DNA of 64,000 nt from Pontibacillus chungwhensis. Its GTDB lineage: Bacteria > Bacillota > Bacilli > Bacillales > BH030062. Shown one piece after another: positions 15,769 through 23,628 of this stretch. The position numbers and the translations under genes were made by a program. The stretch is taken from positions 1,550,001 to 1,614,000 of the forward strand of contig NZ_CP126446.1 in NCBI RefSeq assembly GCF_030166655.1, given 5' to 3'. Under the pieces are notes generated by a model. The model ran no database searches. It was given only the letters and a program-made list of their open reading frames with translations, and was not told where the DNA came from. Each line of letters begins with the position of its first letter. The first letter of the stretch is position 1.

Positions 15769-16122
15769 ATGGAATGGTTTCGATTTGATGAACGAGTCGG
15801 AAATCCAATTACGGAATTTGGATCCGACTTTATTATGTCGAAAATTGCAATAACCGAGGAGAAGACACATATCACTTGTATGTACTTACAGGTTGGGGGA
15901 AGCATTGGCTATCACCCCGCTGTTGTCAATCAACTTCTTCTCGTCGTGAAAGGGGAAGGGACCGTCTGCGGGGAAGAGCGGGAATTCATTTCGATCTCAG
16001 AAGGAGAAGCGGTGTTTTGGAATAAAGGAGAGAAACATGAAACCCGTTCTGAAAAAGGGCTTACGGCTATTGTTATTGAAGGGGACGGCGTTACACCTGA
16101 TTGGATGGCAAGTCCGTCATGA
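15769..16122 (+). CDS. Cupin domain protein
   Basis: 117 residues. The middle and end (GSIGYHPAVVNQLLLVVKGEG to GEAVFWNKGEKHETRS) fit the two cupin motifs; one His in each (GYHP, EKHE) could bind a metal, but the usual HxH of motif 1 is reduced. GGGGAGATGGT precedes the ATG. It starts 11 bp after the beta-lactamase-like gene and both end at the terminator at 16141, so they are one transcript. Role unknown; small stand-alone cupins may be sugar- or metabolite-binding. Confidence 0.75.
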   Translation: MEWFRFDERVGNPITEFGSDFIMSKIAITEEKTHITCMYLQVGGSIGYHPAVVNQLLLVVKGEGTVCGEEREFISISEGEAVFWNKGEKHETRSEKGLTAIVIEGDGVTPDWMASPS

Positions 16123-16140
16123 TTATGAGAGCATAAAGAA

Positions 16141-16167
16141 AAAAGGACGCCTTATAAGCGTCCTTTT
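16141..16167. terminator. Bidirectional terminator
   Basis: AAAAGGACGC/GCGTCCTTTT between convergent genes; the minus orientation has the better T run. Confidence 0.88.
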
Positions 16168-16172
16168 GTCGT

Positions 16173-17093
16173 TTATGCGAAGATACTCCTAATTGCATTC
16201 AATAACGATTGAATCAATTCACTAATCGCCGTTAAGATTCTTTCGAAGAACGAAGCGATGCTATTCCAGAATCCTTCATCGTTTAAGAGATCCTTGGCAC
16301 TTGCTGCAATGTCTTCTAACTGCTTCTGGACGTCATCGAAGTTAATATTGAGTTTACGGATTTGATCAAACAGATTGGTGAGTCGTTCCACATCTTGAGG
16401 ATTCAAGTTGATGTTTAGAGAATCGAGCTGGTCTTTGACAATCTGCTCAACTTCCTCTCTTGTTACAGGGTTTTGTTTAGCAATCTCTTTCTTAATTTCA
16501 GAGATAAGCTGGCTAACTTTCTCTTTATCGATCCCCGCTTCTTCTGCGAGTTTAGTTGCTACATCGAGCTCCTCACTTGCCACTTTCATTCGATCTGAAT
16601 CGAGTTTCGCACCATTAACATCATAAGCCTTATAAATACCAGTCAACGCAGAATGACCGCTCACCTGAACAGGAGAGGCGACGTCAACAGTCGCATCCGT
16701 TACCCCGGCCGTTAGGAGGGCGTTTTTATACATTTCTTTCGTCACTTGCGTAATGTTATCTGGTGTAATGATGTTTACATTTAACCCCGACCCTTCTTCT
16801 TCAGGGGTAATTTTGACGGAAGAATACATCCTCGAGTTTGGATTACCTCCAATATAGTTCGCAATATCCTGCCCATTCACGCTGTATTCATCAACAGCGT
16901 CACGGTTCTCTACATTTAATTGGTTTCTGACTTCTTCTTCCTGCTCATCTGTTAATGTTTCTCCGTACACGACAATAGGAACGCCTAACTTTTCGTTTAT
17001 TCCTTTTCCGCCGTTCGGTGATGCCTGAACCGTGTTGATCACGGTAGAACTCAGTAGAAAAATGGCTACAACGAAGAATAGTATCCGTTTCAT
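16173..17093 (-). CDS. DUF1002 domain exported protein, YpuA-like
   Basis: 306 residues. A signal peptide (about 1-25) is followed by the DUF1002 region: KLGVPIVVYGETLTDEQ, a segment GGNPNSRMYSSVKITPE and the ATVDVASPVQVSGHSALTGIYKAY stretch (three pieces seen in order). The C-terminal part is long, amphipathic and helical. ATG 17093 has AAAGGTG 9 nt upstream; a GTG at 17105 lies inside the ribosome site. Related Bacillus proteins (YpuA) are linked to envelope stress, but their activity is not known. Monocistronic. Confidence 0.85.
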   Translation of the reverse strand: MKRILFFVVAIFLLSSTVINTVQASPNGGKGINEKLGVPIVVYGETLTDEQEEEVRNQLNVENRDAVDEYSVNGQDIANYIGGNPNSRMYSSVKITPEEEGSGLNVNIITPDNITQVTKEMYKNALLTAGVTDATVDVASPVQVSGHSALTGIYKAYDVNGAKLDSDRMKVASEELDVATKLAEEAGIDKEKVSQLISEIKKEIAKQNPVTREEVEQIVKDQLDSLNINLNPQDVERLTNLFDQIRKLNINFDDVQKQLEDIAASAKDLLNDEGFWNSIASFFERILTAISELIQSLLNAIRSIFA

Positions 17094-17258
17094 AGTTTCA
17101 CACACCTTTTCTTTCCATGCTGTATTGTCTATACCCTTTCAATCTACGCTTCTATCTTCATGTTAGAATCAGAAGATATATGCTCATTACGACAAAAAGG
17201 GTGGAAAATCCTTCTTATTGATTGATTTGGGAATAGGGCTTTCCATGTTTAGTGCTAG

Positions 17259-17375
17259 TGGGGGCTTCAATATGTATTTAGTATCAAACAACAAGACTAC
17301 GAATCCCCGTTAACATTTGAAGTGAGCTCCTACCCCAGATATTTAAACGGTGAAGCAAAGATTCGAGTTGAATAG
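17259..17375 (+). pseudogene. C-terminal remnant of a lost gene
   Basis: An in-frame stretch without a start codon reads QQDYESPLTFEVSSYPRYL (with NGEAKIRVE after it) and ends at TAG 17373-17375, directly before a terminator. The PLTFEVSSYP run resembles the C-terminal end of DUF4179/DUF5643-type anti-sigma-like proteins (from memory). There is a stop at 17256 and no ribosome site, so it is likely the tail left by a deletion. Apart from this the 17106-17403 gap holds nothing I can name. Confidence 0.4.
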
Positions 17376-17381
17376 AATTGG

Positions 17382-17418
17382 AAAAAGCATGTAGCTCTAA
17401 CGGCTACATGCTTTTTTT
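17382..17418. terminator. Terminator
   Basis: AAGCATGTAGC/GCTACATGCTT stem with seven T on the plus side. It also overlaps the end of the minus-strand gene at 17404. Confidence 0.88.
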
Positions 17419-17919
17419 ATCATTCTTCTTTTTACTCCTCTGTCCAAACAGAAGGTACAATCCAATTAGGATAAAGATCACAGGCCATAATCGACCGACT
17501 GCAGAAGCGACCATTTCCCCCCAGGAAAAGACCGCAATCCCAGTCAGGATACTAACAGGAATCAGCAATCCTTTCTCACGCTTGCCAAAATACCAGAGTT
17601 CAAATAACCCAAAAGCAGGAGCAAGGAGGTAAACGGGCCACGTATAAGCAGAATAAGCAAATCCCGTAGCTGTTTCAAAGAAGAACAATAGACTAATGAT
17701 CAACAAAATACCACCAGGAACAAGAAGCCCGGCTAACTCACTCTTCCGTCCCGACAAGAAAAACCCAACGTGAAAACCCACTGCAGGGAGCAAAATAAAA
17801 GCCGGCCAAGCCTCAGCCGTACTTGGGATCGGTATAATACCAAGGTTAGCAAGAAGAATAACAATCCCCGTTATGACAAATATCAATCCCGTAATCGTAT
17901 TCGTACCAGTAGCTCTCAT
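17404..17919 (-). CDS. Multi-pass membrane protein, LiaI/DUF5668-like
   Basis: 171 residues with about six hydrophobic segments arranged as three pairs of the type G-hydrophobic-W-P (for example GLIFVITGIVILLANLG, AWPAFILLPAVGFHVGFFL, RLWPVIFILIGLYLLFG). The repeated WP..ILxG pattern is that of the LiaI-LiaF-like transmembrane region (DUF5668). The Lys-rich C terminus is cytosolic. GGAGAGAAAACG precedes the ATG. Alone in its unit; possibly an envelope-stress component, but no evidence here. Confidence 0.75.
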   Translation of the reverse strand: MRATGTNTITGLIFVITGIVILLANLGIIPIPSTAEAWPAFILLPAVGFHVGFFLSGRKSELAGLLVPGGILLIISLLFFFETATGFAYSAYTWPVYLLAPAFGLFELWYFGKREKGLLIPVSILTGIAVFSWGEMVASAVGRLWPVIFILIGLYLLFGQRSKKKNDKKSM

Positions 17920-18063
17920 CGTTTTCTCTCCTTTAACGAGAAGTGTTTGTAATCGATTTATAGAGTGACAAAGCTAGAAAATTACTCATTTTCCTATGAG
18001 GGGCTGGTGAGCCTCTTGGTTCGTGCCATCTTGGGAGATATGAATTCTCCTGCTAAGAAAACA

Positions 18064-18238
18064 GGACCGTTTATCTTTTTAATGGCAGGGGGTGTTCGGG
18101 GACGGCGAGACTCCTGCGGCAATAGGAGCCTAGGGAAGACCCCACAGAGAGCGAAAGCGAACGAGGAGGCTTCCCAGCTCGCCGCGGAAAGCGAGTTGTC
18201 ACAGAACACCCCCATCCACTCATCAAATGCAACGGTCC
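18064..18238 (+). repeat. GC-rich palindromic dispersed repeat, copy 3 (type A)
   Basis: Most of the 17920-18290 gap. Outer arms GGACCGTT (18064-18071) and AACGGTCC (18231-18238) are perfectly complementary; inner arms GGGGGTGTTC (18088-18097) and GAACACCCCC (18204-18213) too. Core shared with other copies: GGCGAGACTCCTGCGG, GACCCCACAGAGAGCG, GAACGAGGAGGCTTCCC, GGAAAGCGAGTTGTC. Confidence 0.88.
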
Positions 18239-18290
18239 CTTCCAGCTTAATATCTCTACTTCTATATAAGGAAGCTTATATAGAACTCAT

Positions 18291-18806
18291 TTATTTGGTA
18301 TAACGATTGGCGTAGCTTGATGCGGCATAGGAATCTGGCTTAATTTTCACATCAATCCCCATCGCATCAATCCGTTCTGTCATATCTTTAATCAAATCTT
18401 TACTACGTCCTTTTGTGCCGATATCAAGATGGATTTCAAATTGAAGAGATGCGCCTTCTTTTTCATATGGAGCTAAGAGTTGTCCGAGACCCGCTAAGTA
18501 TTCAGGCGTGAAGTGGAAAGCAATCTCCTGACTCAGCCATGTCTCAATGGAGATCTTTTCTTTTAAACTCATAATCTTTCTTGTTACCGTGTGGTTTCTA
18601 AGAGCTCCCCAGGCCCCTTTGCCGATCCGATGGATGTGAATCGCCGTAATGAAGCGGGTGTGGCTTTTGTGAACGTGGGAGTCGGTACCAATCGATAAGC
18701 GGTACTGATTCGCGGGGTCTTGTGCGATAAAGGATTCGATAGATTGAAGAACGTCTTCGATCGACATATGTTGTTTGGACTGATTGTAAAAGGTGGAGTA
18801 TTCCAT
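18291..18806 (-). CDS. ykuK: YkuK-type ribonuclease H-like protein
   Basis: 171 residues starting MEYSTFYNQSKQHMS. The acidic YRLSIGTDSHVHK (about residue 39) and the later EIHLDIGTKGRSKDLI contain the spaced Asp residues expected for the RNase H-like fold of the DUF458/YkuK family. ATG 18806 has GAGGTGA 8-9 nt upstream; the TTG at 18812 is too near. Single cytosolic domain. YkuK expression is linked to stress and sporulation in B. subtilis, but the substrate is unknown. Monocistronic. Confidence 0.85.
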   Translation of the reverse strand: MEYSTFYNQSKQHMSIEDVLQSIESFIAQDPANQYRLSIGTDSHVHKSHTRFITAIHIHRIGKGAWGALRNHTVTRKIMSLKEKISIETWLSQEIAFHFTPEYLAGLGQLLAPYEKEGASLQFEIHLDIGTKGRSKDLIKDMTERIDAMGIDVKIKPDSYAASSYANRYTK

Positions 18807-19018
18807 AATCAATTCACCTCAAATTCAGATTTGTCGGTGCTATTTACAGTATATTCGAATTTTCAGGGACATGTGCTTGAAAAAGAATCTGTAACACAAT
18901 TATCCTTTATAAATTATTTCGGTTGTCTAATTAATTTGTCTAAAACAATAGAAAATTGTCAGAAGAGTCTTTATAATGAAGGCAGAATTGTTATTAGCAT
19001 GGGGAAGGTGGATTTACG

Positions 19019-20629
19019 ATGACAACCGATTACAATCACTATCCATACGTTTCACAACGTATGACAACATTTGCTCAAAATGGAATGGTAGCTACGTCTC
19101 AGCCACTCGCATCACAGGCTGGGTTAGATATTATGAAACAAGGTGGTAATGCAATTGATGCTGCCATTGCCACTGCGGCTTGCTTAACAGTCGTTGAACC
19201 CACTTCAAATGGAATTGGGGGAGATGCCTTTGCTCTTGTATGGACCAAAGGGGAATTGCACGGGTTAAACGCAAGCGGACCAGCGCCAAAAGGGATATCG
19301 ATTGAGGCTGTTAAAGGGAAGGGCTATGAGGAGATTCCTCCATTTGGTTTTGTACCTGTAACCGTTCCAGGCGTCCCAGCTGGTTGGGCAGAGCTTTCAA
19401 AGCGATTTGGTAAATTGCCGTTTAAAGATGTATTAGAACCGGCCATTCAGTATGCGGAAAAAGGTTTTCCGATCTCACCGGTGTTAGGGAAGTTCTGGCA
19501 AGGGGCCTATAAGAAATTTAAAGAAACGCTAACAGATGAAGAATTTACATACTGGTTCGACACCTTTGCTCCAGATGGAAGAGCTCCTGAGATCGGTGAA
19601 TTGTGGAAATCTAAAGGACACGCGGAAACGCTACGCTCCATTGCTGAAACACAGGCTGAAAGCTTCTACCACGGGGAGCTAGCTGAAAAGATGGATGCTT
19701 TCTCAAAAGAGTACGGTGGTTTTTTAAGAAAAGAAGATCTTGAAAGTTTCAAACCTGAGTGGGTCGATCCAATTAAAGTAAATTACCGCGGTTACGATGT
19801 ATGGGAGATCCCGCCAAACGGCCAGGGGCTGGCAGCGCTTATGGCCCTTCGTACACTAGAGGATTACGATCTCACTGAGAAAGAATCACCGGAGACGTAT
19901 CATAAAATGATTGAGGCCATGAAGCTTGCGTTTGTGGATACACAAAAGTACGTGACAGAAGAGGGTGAAATGTCTGTATCCGTAGAAGACCTTTTGTCAA
20001 AAGCGTATGCAGATGAGCGCCGCAAGCTAATTGGTGAAGAAGCCATCATGCCTGAAGCAGGAACGCCTCCTAAAGGGGGAACCGTATATCTGGCAACAGC
20101 GGACAACGAAGGAAATATGGTATCCTTTATTCAGAGTAACTACATGGGATTTGGGTCAGGTTTAGTTGTACCTGGAACAGGGATTGCCCTTCAAAACCGT
20201 GGTCATAACTTCTCTATGGACCCAGAACATGATAATGCCCTTCAAGGAGGCAAACGGACGTATCACACCATTATCCCAGGCTTCCTGACAAAAGGAGACG
20301 AGCCAGTCGGACCATTTGGCGTGATGGGAGGCTTTATGCAGCCCCAGGGTCATCTGCAGGTGGTCATGAATACCATAGACTTCCACCTCAACCCCCAGGC
20401 AGCTCTAGATGCCCCGCGCTGGCAGTGGATGGAAGGAAAGACAGTCATGGTTGAGCCCCAATTCCCGAATGCCATCGCTCAAATCCTGGCTAGAAAAGGG
20501 CACAACATTAAAGTCGCCCTTGATGGAGCTGGATTTGGTCGGGGGCAGATCATTTGGCGAAACCCTGATACAGGCATCTTGCAAGGCGGTACTGAAGCAA
20601 GGACTGACGGAACCATCTCAGCCTGGTAA
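19019..20629 (+). CDS. ywrD: Gamma-glutamyltransferase family protein, YwrD type
   Basis: 536 residues, an Ntn-hydrolase. GGNAIDAAIATAACLTVVEP and SNGIGGDAF mark the large-subunit half; the nucleophile Thr is in PPKGGTVYLATADNEGNM (about residue 351), where self-cleavage would give the two subunits, and GVMGGFMQPQGHLQV is the usual small-subunit stretch. There is no signal peptide, so unlike the secreted Ggt it is cytosolic, as YwrD is thought to be. The split chromate transporter follows after a repeat-filled gap; in B. subtilis ywrA and ywrB are also near ywrD, so this is conserved order. Confidence 0.9.
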   Translation: MTTDYNHYPYVSQRMTTFAQNGMVATSQPLASQAGLDIMKQGGNAIDAAIATAACLTVVEPTSNGIGGDAFALVWTKGELHGLNASGPAPKGISIEAVKGKGYEEIPPFGFVPVTVPGVPAGWAELSKRFGKLPFKDVLEPAIQYAEKGFPISPVLGKFWQGAYKKFKETLTDEEFTYWFDTFAPDGRAPEIGELWKSKGHAETLRSIAETQAESFYHGELAEKMDAFSKEYGGFLRKEDLESFKPEWVDPIKVNYRGYDVWEIPPNGQGLAALMALRTLEDYDLTEKESPETYHKMIEAMKLAFVDTQKYVTEEGEMSVSVEDLLSKAYADERRKLIGEEAIMPEAGTPPKGGTVYLATADNEGNMVSFIQSNYMGFGSGLVVPGTGIALQNRGHNFSMDPEHDNALQGGKRTYHTIIPGFLTKGDEPVGPFGVMGGFMQPQGHLQVVMNTIDFHLNPQAALDAPRWQWMEGKTVMVEPQFPNAIAQILARKGHNIKVALDGAGFGRGQIIWRNPDTGILQGGTEARTDGTISAW

Positions 20630-20634
20630 AATAG

Positions 20635-20668
20635 AGAAGAGGCAAAGTTGCCTCTTCTTTTGTTTTTT
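20635..20668 (+). terminator. Terminator after the gamma-glutamyltransferase gene
   Basis: AGAAGAGGCAA/TTGCCTCTTCT stem followed by TTTGTTTTTTT. Confidence 0.88.
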
Positions 20669-20689
20669 TAGTTTGTTTATGATGGGGTT

Positions 20690-20861
20690 AGTCCGTTACT
20701 ATAAAAAAGATTGGGCATACTCGGGGACAACTCGCTTTCCTGCGGGGAGCTGGGGAGTCTCCTCGTTCGCTATGCTCTCTGCGGGGTCTCCCCTAGGCTC
20801 CTTACCCCGCGGGAGTCTCGCTGTCCCCGAGTATGCCCCGCCAAAAGGTGGTGAACGGACT
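20690..20861 (-). repeat. GC-rich palindromic dispersed repeat, copy 4 (type A)
   Basis: Outer arms AGTCCGTT (20690-20697) and AACGGACT (20854-20861); inner arms GGGCATACTCGGGGAC (20713-20728) and GTCCCCGAGTATGCCC (20823-20838), both perfect. The core runs opposite to the copy at 20907. With that copy it fills most of the gene-free 20630-21130 interval. Confidence 0.9.
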
Positions 20862-20906
20862 TCGAACAAGCGCATTTTTTTAGCCTTTACTTCCGAATTA
20901 TTGCGT

Positions 20907-21084
20907 GTTTCCGTTCCTCTCCATACGGCAAAGGTGGCCCTGGAAATTGCGAGACTCCTGCGGGAGTAAGAGGTCGACGAGACCCCGCAGGGCATGAACT
21001 TTGCCCGAGGAGGCTCGACAGCTCGCCCGCGGAAAGCGAGTGATTTCCAGGGCCACCTTAACCTAAATTAAAGTTAACGGAAAC
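20907..21084 (+). repeat. GC-rich palindromic dispersed repeat, copy 5 (type B)
   Basis: Outer arms GTTTCCGTT (20907-20915) and AACGGAAAC (21076-21084); inner arms AAGGTGGCCCTGGAAAT (20931-20947) and its exact complement at 21043-21059. The core has GCGAGACTCCTGCGGGAG, GTCGACGAGACCCCGCAGG, GAGGAGGCTCGACAGCTCGC and GCGGAAAGCGAGTG. It is 46 bp from, and inverted relative to, copy 4. Confidence 0.9.
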
Positions 21085-21130
21085 CTCTCTAACATTCGAA
21101 AGGAAGATTACACATAGAAAGGATCACGCT

Positions 21131-21682
21131 ATGAAAGCAGTACATATTTTTCTAGCATTTTTTCGAGTAGGTATATTAGGATACGGCGGTGGCCCGGCTT
21201 CGATTCCGCTTGTGCATAAAGAAGTAGTGGACAAGTATAAGTGGATGAATGAGGATGAGTTCTCTGATCTGCTGGCTCTTGCAAATACACTTCCTGGACC
21301 GGTGGCTACAAAGTTAGCTGGTTATATTGGCTATCGTGTGCAAGGCATTCGGGGAATGTTGAACGCAACCTTTGCCGTTATGGTCCCAACCATTATTTTG
21401 ATGATTATTCTGTTAACTTCGCTCTCATCTGTAAAAGATCAGGCGTGGGTGCAAGGGATGACAGAGGCGGTTGTGCCGGTGGTCGGAGTTATGTTAGCCG
21501 TATTAACGTGGCAGTTTTTAAAGAAATCGAAGAGTGGTCTTGGTTGGATAGCTACGCTTCTGATGGCACTAGTGACGGGCTTGTTGATGGAAGCTCTTGG
21601 TGTTCATCCTGGTATTATTATTGCGGGTCTCCTGATCCTTGCGATCTTTAGAAAAGACAAGAAAGAGGGGGACGCATCATGA
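21131..21682 (+). CDS. Chromate transporter, N-terminal-type half (ChrA short form)
   Basis: 183 residues with about five or six membrane segments. It begins with the ChrA motif FFRVGILGYGGGPASIPLV and has LANTLPGPVATKLAGYIGY, both diagnostic of the CHR family. It is a single-domain (short-chain) subunit that would pair with the product of the next gene, whose start overlaps its stop (ATGA at 21679). In B. subtilis the pair YwrB/YwrA needs both halves for chromate efflux. The true physiological substrate may be another oxyanion. AGAAAGGATCACG precedes the ATG. Confidence 0.9.
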   Translation: MKAVHIFLAFFRVGILGYGGGPASIPLVHKEVVDKYKWMNEDEFSDLLALANTLPGPVATKLAGYIGYRVQGIRGMLNATFAVMVPTIILMIILLTSLSSVKDQAWVQGMTEAVVPVVGVMLAVLTWQFLKKSKSGLGWIATLLMALVTGLLMEALGVHPGIIIAGLLILAIFRKDKKEGDAS

Positions 21683-22209
21683 TCTACTGGCAGATTTTCT
21701 TAGCTTTCTTTATTCCAGGAGTACTGGGATATGGAGGGGGGCCTGCATCGATTCCACTTGTTGAAAATGAAGTGGTGGGTCGTTATGGCTGGTTAACGGT
21801 TAATGAATTCAGTGAAGTTCTTGCGATGGGGAATGCGTTGCCTGGACCAATCGCAACAAAGATGGCTGGATATATCGGTTTTGAAGTAGGTGGAGTGCTT
21901 GGTGCGACTGTAGGTGTATTTGCAGCTGTGGCTCCTTCCCTTATTTTAATGATTGCGTTGTTAGGGTTGTTGTATAAATACAAAGATTCTCCGAAAGTGA
22001 AGCGAATGACACTCTACGTACGTCCGACGATTGCGGTGCTTTTAGGTGTGATCGCGTTTAATTTCTTCGTTACCTCCTTTCAAGGAGGAGGGACGTTCCA
22101 TACGATCTTTTTAATCTCAGCTAGTTATGTGTTGCTTGAAAGGTTGAACGTTCATCCGGCTTTTGTCATTGCTGGATCGCTTCTATACGGAGCACTCTTT
22201 ATGGGATGA
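21679..22209 (+). CDS. Chromate transporter, C-terminal-type half (ChrA short form)
   Basis: 176 residues, about five or six membrane segments, with the same two motifs in slightly different form (FFIPGVLGYGGGPASIPLVE and MGNALPGPIATKMAGYIGF). It overlaps the preceding gene by 4 bp, and AGAGGGGGACGC lies before its ATG. The two paralogous halves probably insert in antiparallel orientation and form one transporter. No terminator is evident before the 22289-22318 promoter of the next gene. Confidence 0.9.
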   Translation: MIYWQIFLAFFIPGVLGYGGGPASIPLVENEVVGRYGWLTVNEFSEVLAMGNALPGPIATKMAGYIGFEVGGVLGATVGVFAAVAPSLILMIALLGLLYKYKDSPKVKRMTLYVRPTIAVLLGVIAFNFFVTSFQGGGTFHTIFLISASYVLLERLNVHPAFVIAGSLLYGALFMG

Positions 22210-22288
22210 AATGTCACACAATTGTTGAAAAGAAGAGTGAATGAAAGGGACGCGCTTCTTTTAAACTTTTATGGGGAAGTACGATATC

Positions 22289-22318
22289 TTGACTCTTTTA
22301 TAAAAGTGTTCCTATAAT
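22289..22318 (+). promoter_or_regulatory. Sigma-A promoter for the DsbA-like gene
   Basis: TTGACT 22289-22294, 18-bp spacer, TATAAT 22313-22318, about 70 bp before the start codon. Confidence 0.75.
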
Positions 22319-22386
22319 AGCTTCGAGCCTACTAGAACAAAATACATAGATTGAGATATATGTGAGACTAAGAAGGGTGATAAAAC

Positions 22387-23046
22387 ATGGCGAAAACCAA
22401 ACAAAAAAGTAGCAACGCTTGGATTTATTGGATGATCGGTATTATCGCAGCTGCCGTCATTATCATTGTGATTGTTGATCGACAAATGGATGGTGGCTCA
22501 GGAGGCGCTATTTCTTATGAAGATCAACCATTTATTGGGGAGGAAGATGCTCCCGTTTCGATGATAGAGTTTTACGATTATTTATGCCCCCACTGTCAAG
22601 ATTACCAGGAGGTAGCTATTCCTGAAATCAAGCAGAAGCTTATTGATAGCGGAAAAGCGAAGCTCTATTTAGTGAACCTACCGATAATCGGAGACTCTAA
22701 TAAGGCTGCTCGCTTCGGTGAAGCGGTGTTTCAGGAATTAGGATCTGAAACATTTGTAGAGTATCACGAGTATATTATGGGCGAGCGTATTCAAGAGGCT
22801 GGCATCTTTACAGATCAATATCTTGAAGAAGCTTTGAGTTCGGTCGTAGATGATGAAGAGAAAGTCGAACAGGTTGTTTCAGCATATCAGGATGGAGCAG
22901 GGGAAGATGCGGTATCTACTGACCGTGAATTGGCCTCTGATCTAAATGTTCATCAAACCCCTACGATTGTTGTAGACGGTGAAGTCTTTGAAGGCGCTAC
23001 TTTTGAAGAATTAGAACAAGCTGTAGATGAAGCAGCAAATGAATAA
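22387..23046 (+). CDS. Membrane-anchored DsbA-family thiol-disulfide oxidoreductase (BdbD-like)
   Basis: 219 residues: one N-terminal membrane anchor (about 12-31), then a thioredoxin fold with inserted helical domain. The active site CPHC is in YDYLCPHCQDY (about residue 72), and the cis-Pro loop is in HQTPTIVV (about 195). It should face outside and form or isomerise disulfides in secreted proteins. No BdbC-type quinone partner is next to it, so it must use one elsewhere or act alone. Start ATG 22387 after GAAGGGTG. Own promoter and terminator. Confidence 0.9.
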   Translation: MAKTKQKSSNAWIYWMIGIIAAAVIIIVIVDRQMDGGSGGAISYEDQPFIGEEDAPVSMIEFYDYLCPHCQDYQEVAIPEIKQKLIDSGKAKLYLVNLPIIGDSNKAARFGEAVFQELGSETFVEYHEYIMGERIQEAGIFTDQYLEEALSSVVDDEEKVEQVVSAYQDGAGEDAVSTDRELASDLNVHQTPTIVVDGEVFEGATFEELEQAVDEAANE

Positions 23047-23054
23047 GGATAGCG

Positions 23055-23082
23055 GAGCACCTTAAAAAAGGTGCTCTTTTTT
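23055..23082 (+). terminator. Terminator after the DsbA-like gene
   Basis: GAGCACCTT/AAGGTGCTC stem with a T run. Confidence 0.88.
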
Positions 23083-23164
23083 ATAATCTGGGGCAAGTGT
23101 CTAGTCACTTTTTCCTTTCCTGCATAGGCTAAAGCATAGAAGTCTTGTAGGGAGGAGTTTGGAT

Positions 23165-23587
23165 ATGAGTCAATCAAATAAACCGACTCGTGGGAAAAGC
23201 ATGTTCGACGATTTATTTCAGATTAACCCCAATCGATCTTTTTTAGAAGCGATTGATGATTTCTTCACCGATTCGTTTCAACGGGGATCTGGGGTAAGAG
23301 TAGATGATACAAAGAAAGCTTTTACAGTGTGGGTTGAGCTGCCGGGTGTCAGAAAAGAGGATATTGATATTGAATTATATGACCAAAGTTTGCGTATTGT
23401 TGTAGATCAAAGTGAATCCATCAAAGAATCCACAACAGGGTATTTCAGACAATCTAAATCACACTTTGAAAGAACAATCGCTCTTCCGGAAAATATTATC
23501 GTCAGGGATATGAAAGCCAAACACAAAGATGGTGTACTCGAGGTTTCGTTTCCAAAAAGAAGAGGCAGAAAAATTGAAATAGAGTAA
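23165..23587 (+). CDS. Hsp20/alpha-crystallin family small heat-shock protein
   Basis: 140 residues with the alpha-crystallin domain from about 45 to 140: VWVELPGVRKEDIDIEL and the final strand GVLEVSFPKRRGRKIEIE are typical. The N terminus (FDDLFQINPNRSFLEAIDDFF) is the aromatic-rich oligomerisation arm. ATG 23165 has GGAGGAG 7 nt upstream; TTG 23159 is too near. It holds unfolded proteins; the family in Bacillus includes spore-associated members. No CIRCE element is visible upstream. Confidence 0.9.
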   Translation: MSQSNKPTRGKSMFDDLFQINPNRSFLEAIDDFFTDSFQRGSGVRVDDTKKAFTVWVELPGVRKEDIDIELYDQSLRIVVDQSESIKESTTGYFRQSKSHFERTIALPENIIVRDMKAKHKDGVLEVSFPKRRGRKIEIE

Positions 23588-23590
23588 AGG

Positions 23591-23624
23591 AAAAAGCGCT
23601 TTGCTGCGAGCAAAGCGCTTTTTT
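23591..23624. terminator. Bidirectional terminator
   Basis: AAAAGCGCTTTGCT/AGCAAAGCGCTTTT, 3-nt loop, between convergent hsp20 and rpiA. Confidence 0.9.
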
Positions 23625-23628
23625 GTCC

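Noticed and set aside
18720-19022. 100-codon plus-strand frame between ykuK and ywrD
   Set aside because: Lies antisense to the start of ykuK and has no ribosome site.
20409-20969. 186-codon frame across the end of ywrD and the repeats
   Set aside because: Out of frame with ywrD, then reads through the palindromic repeat; not protein-like.
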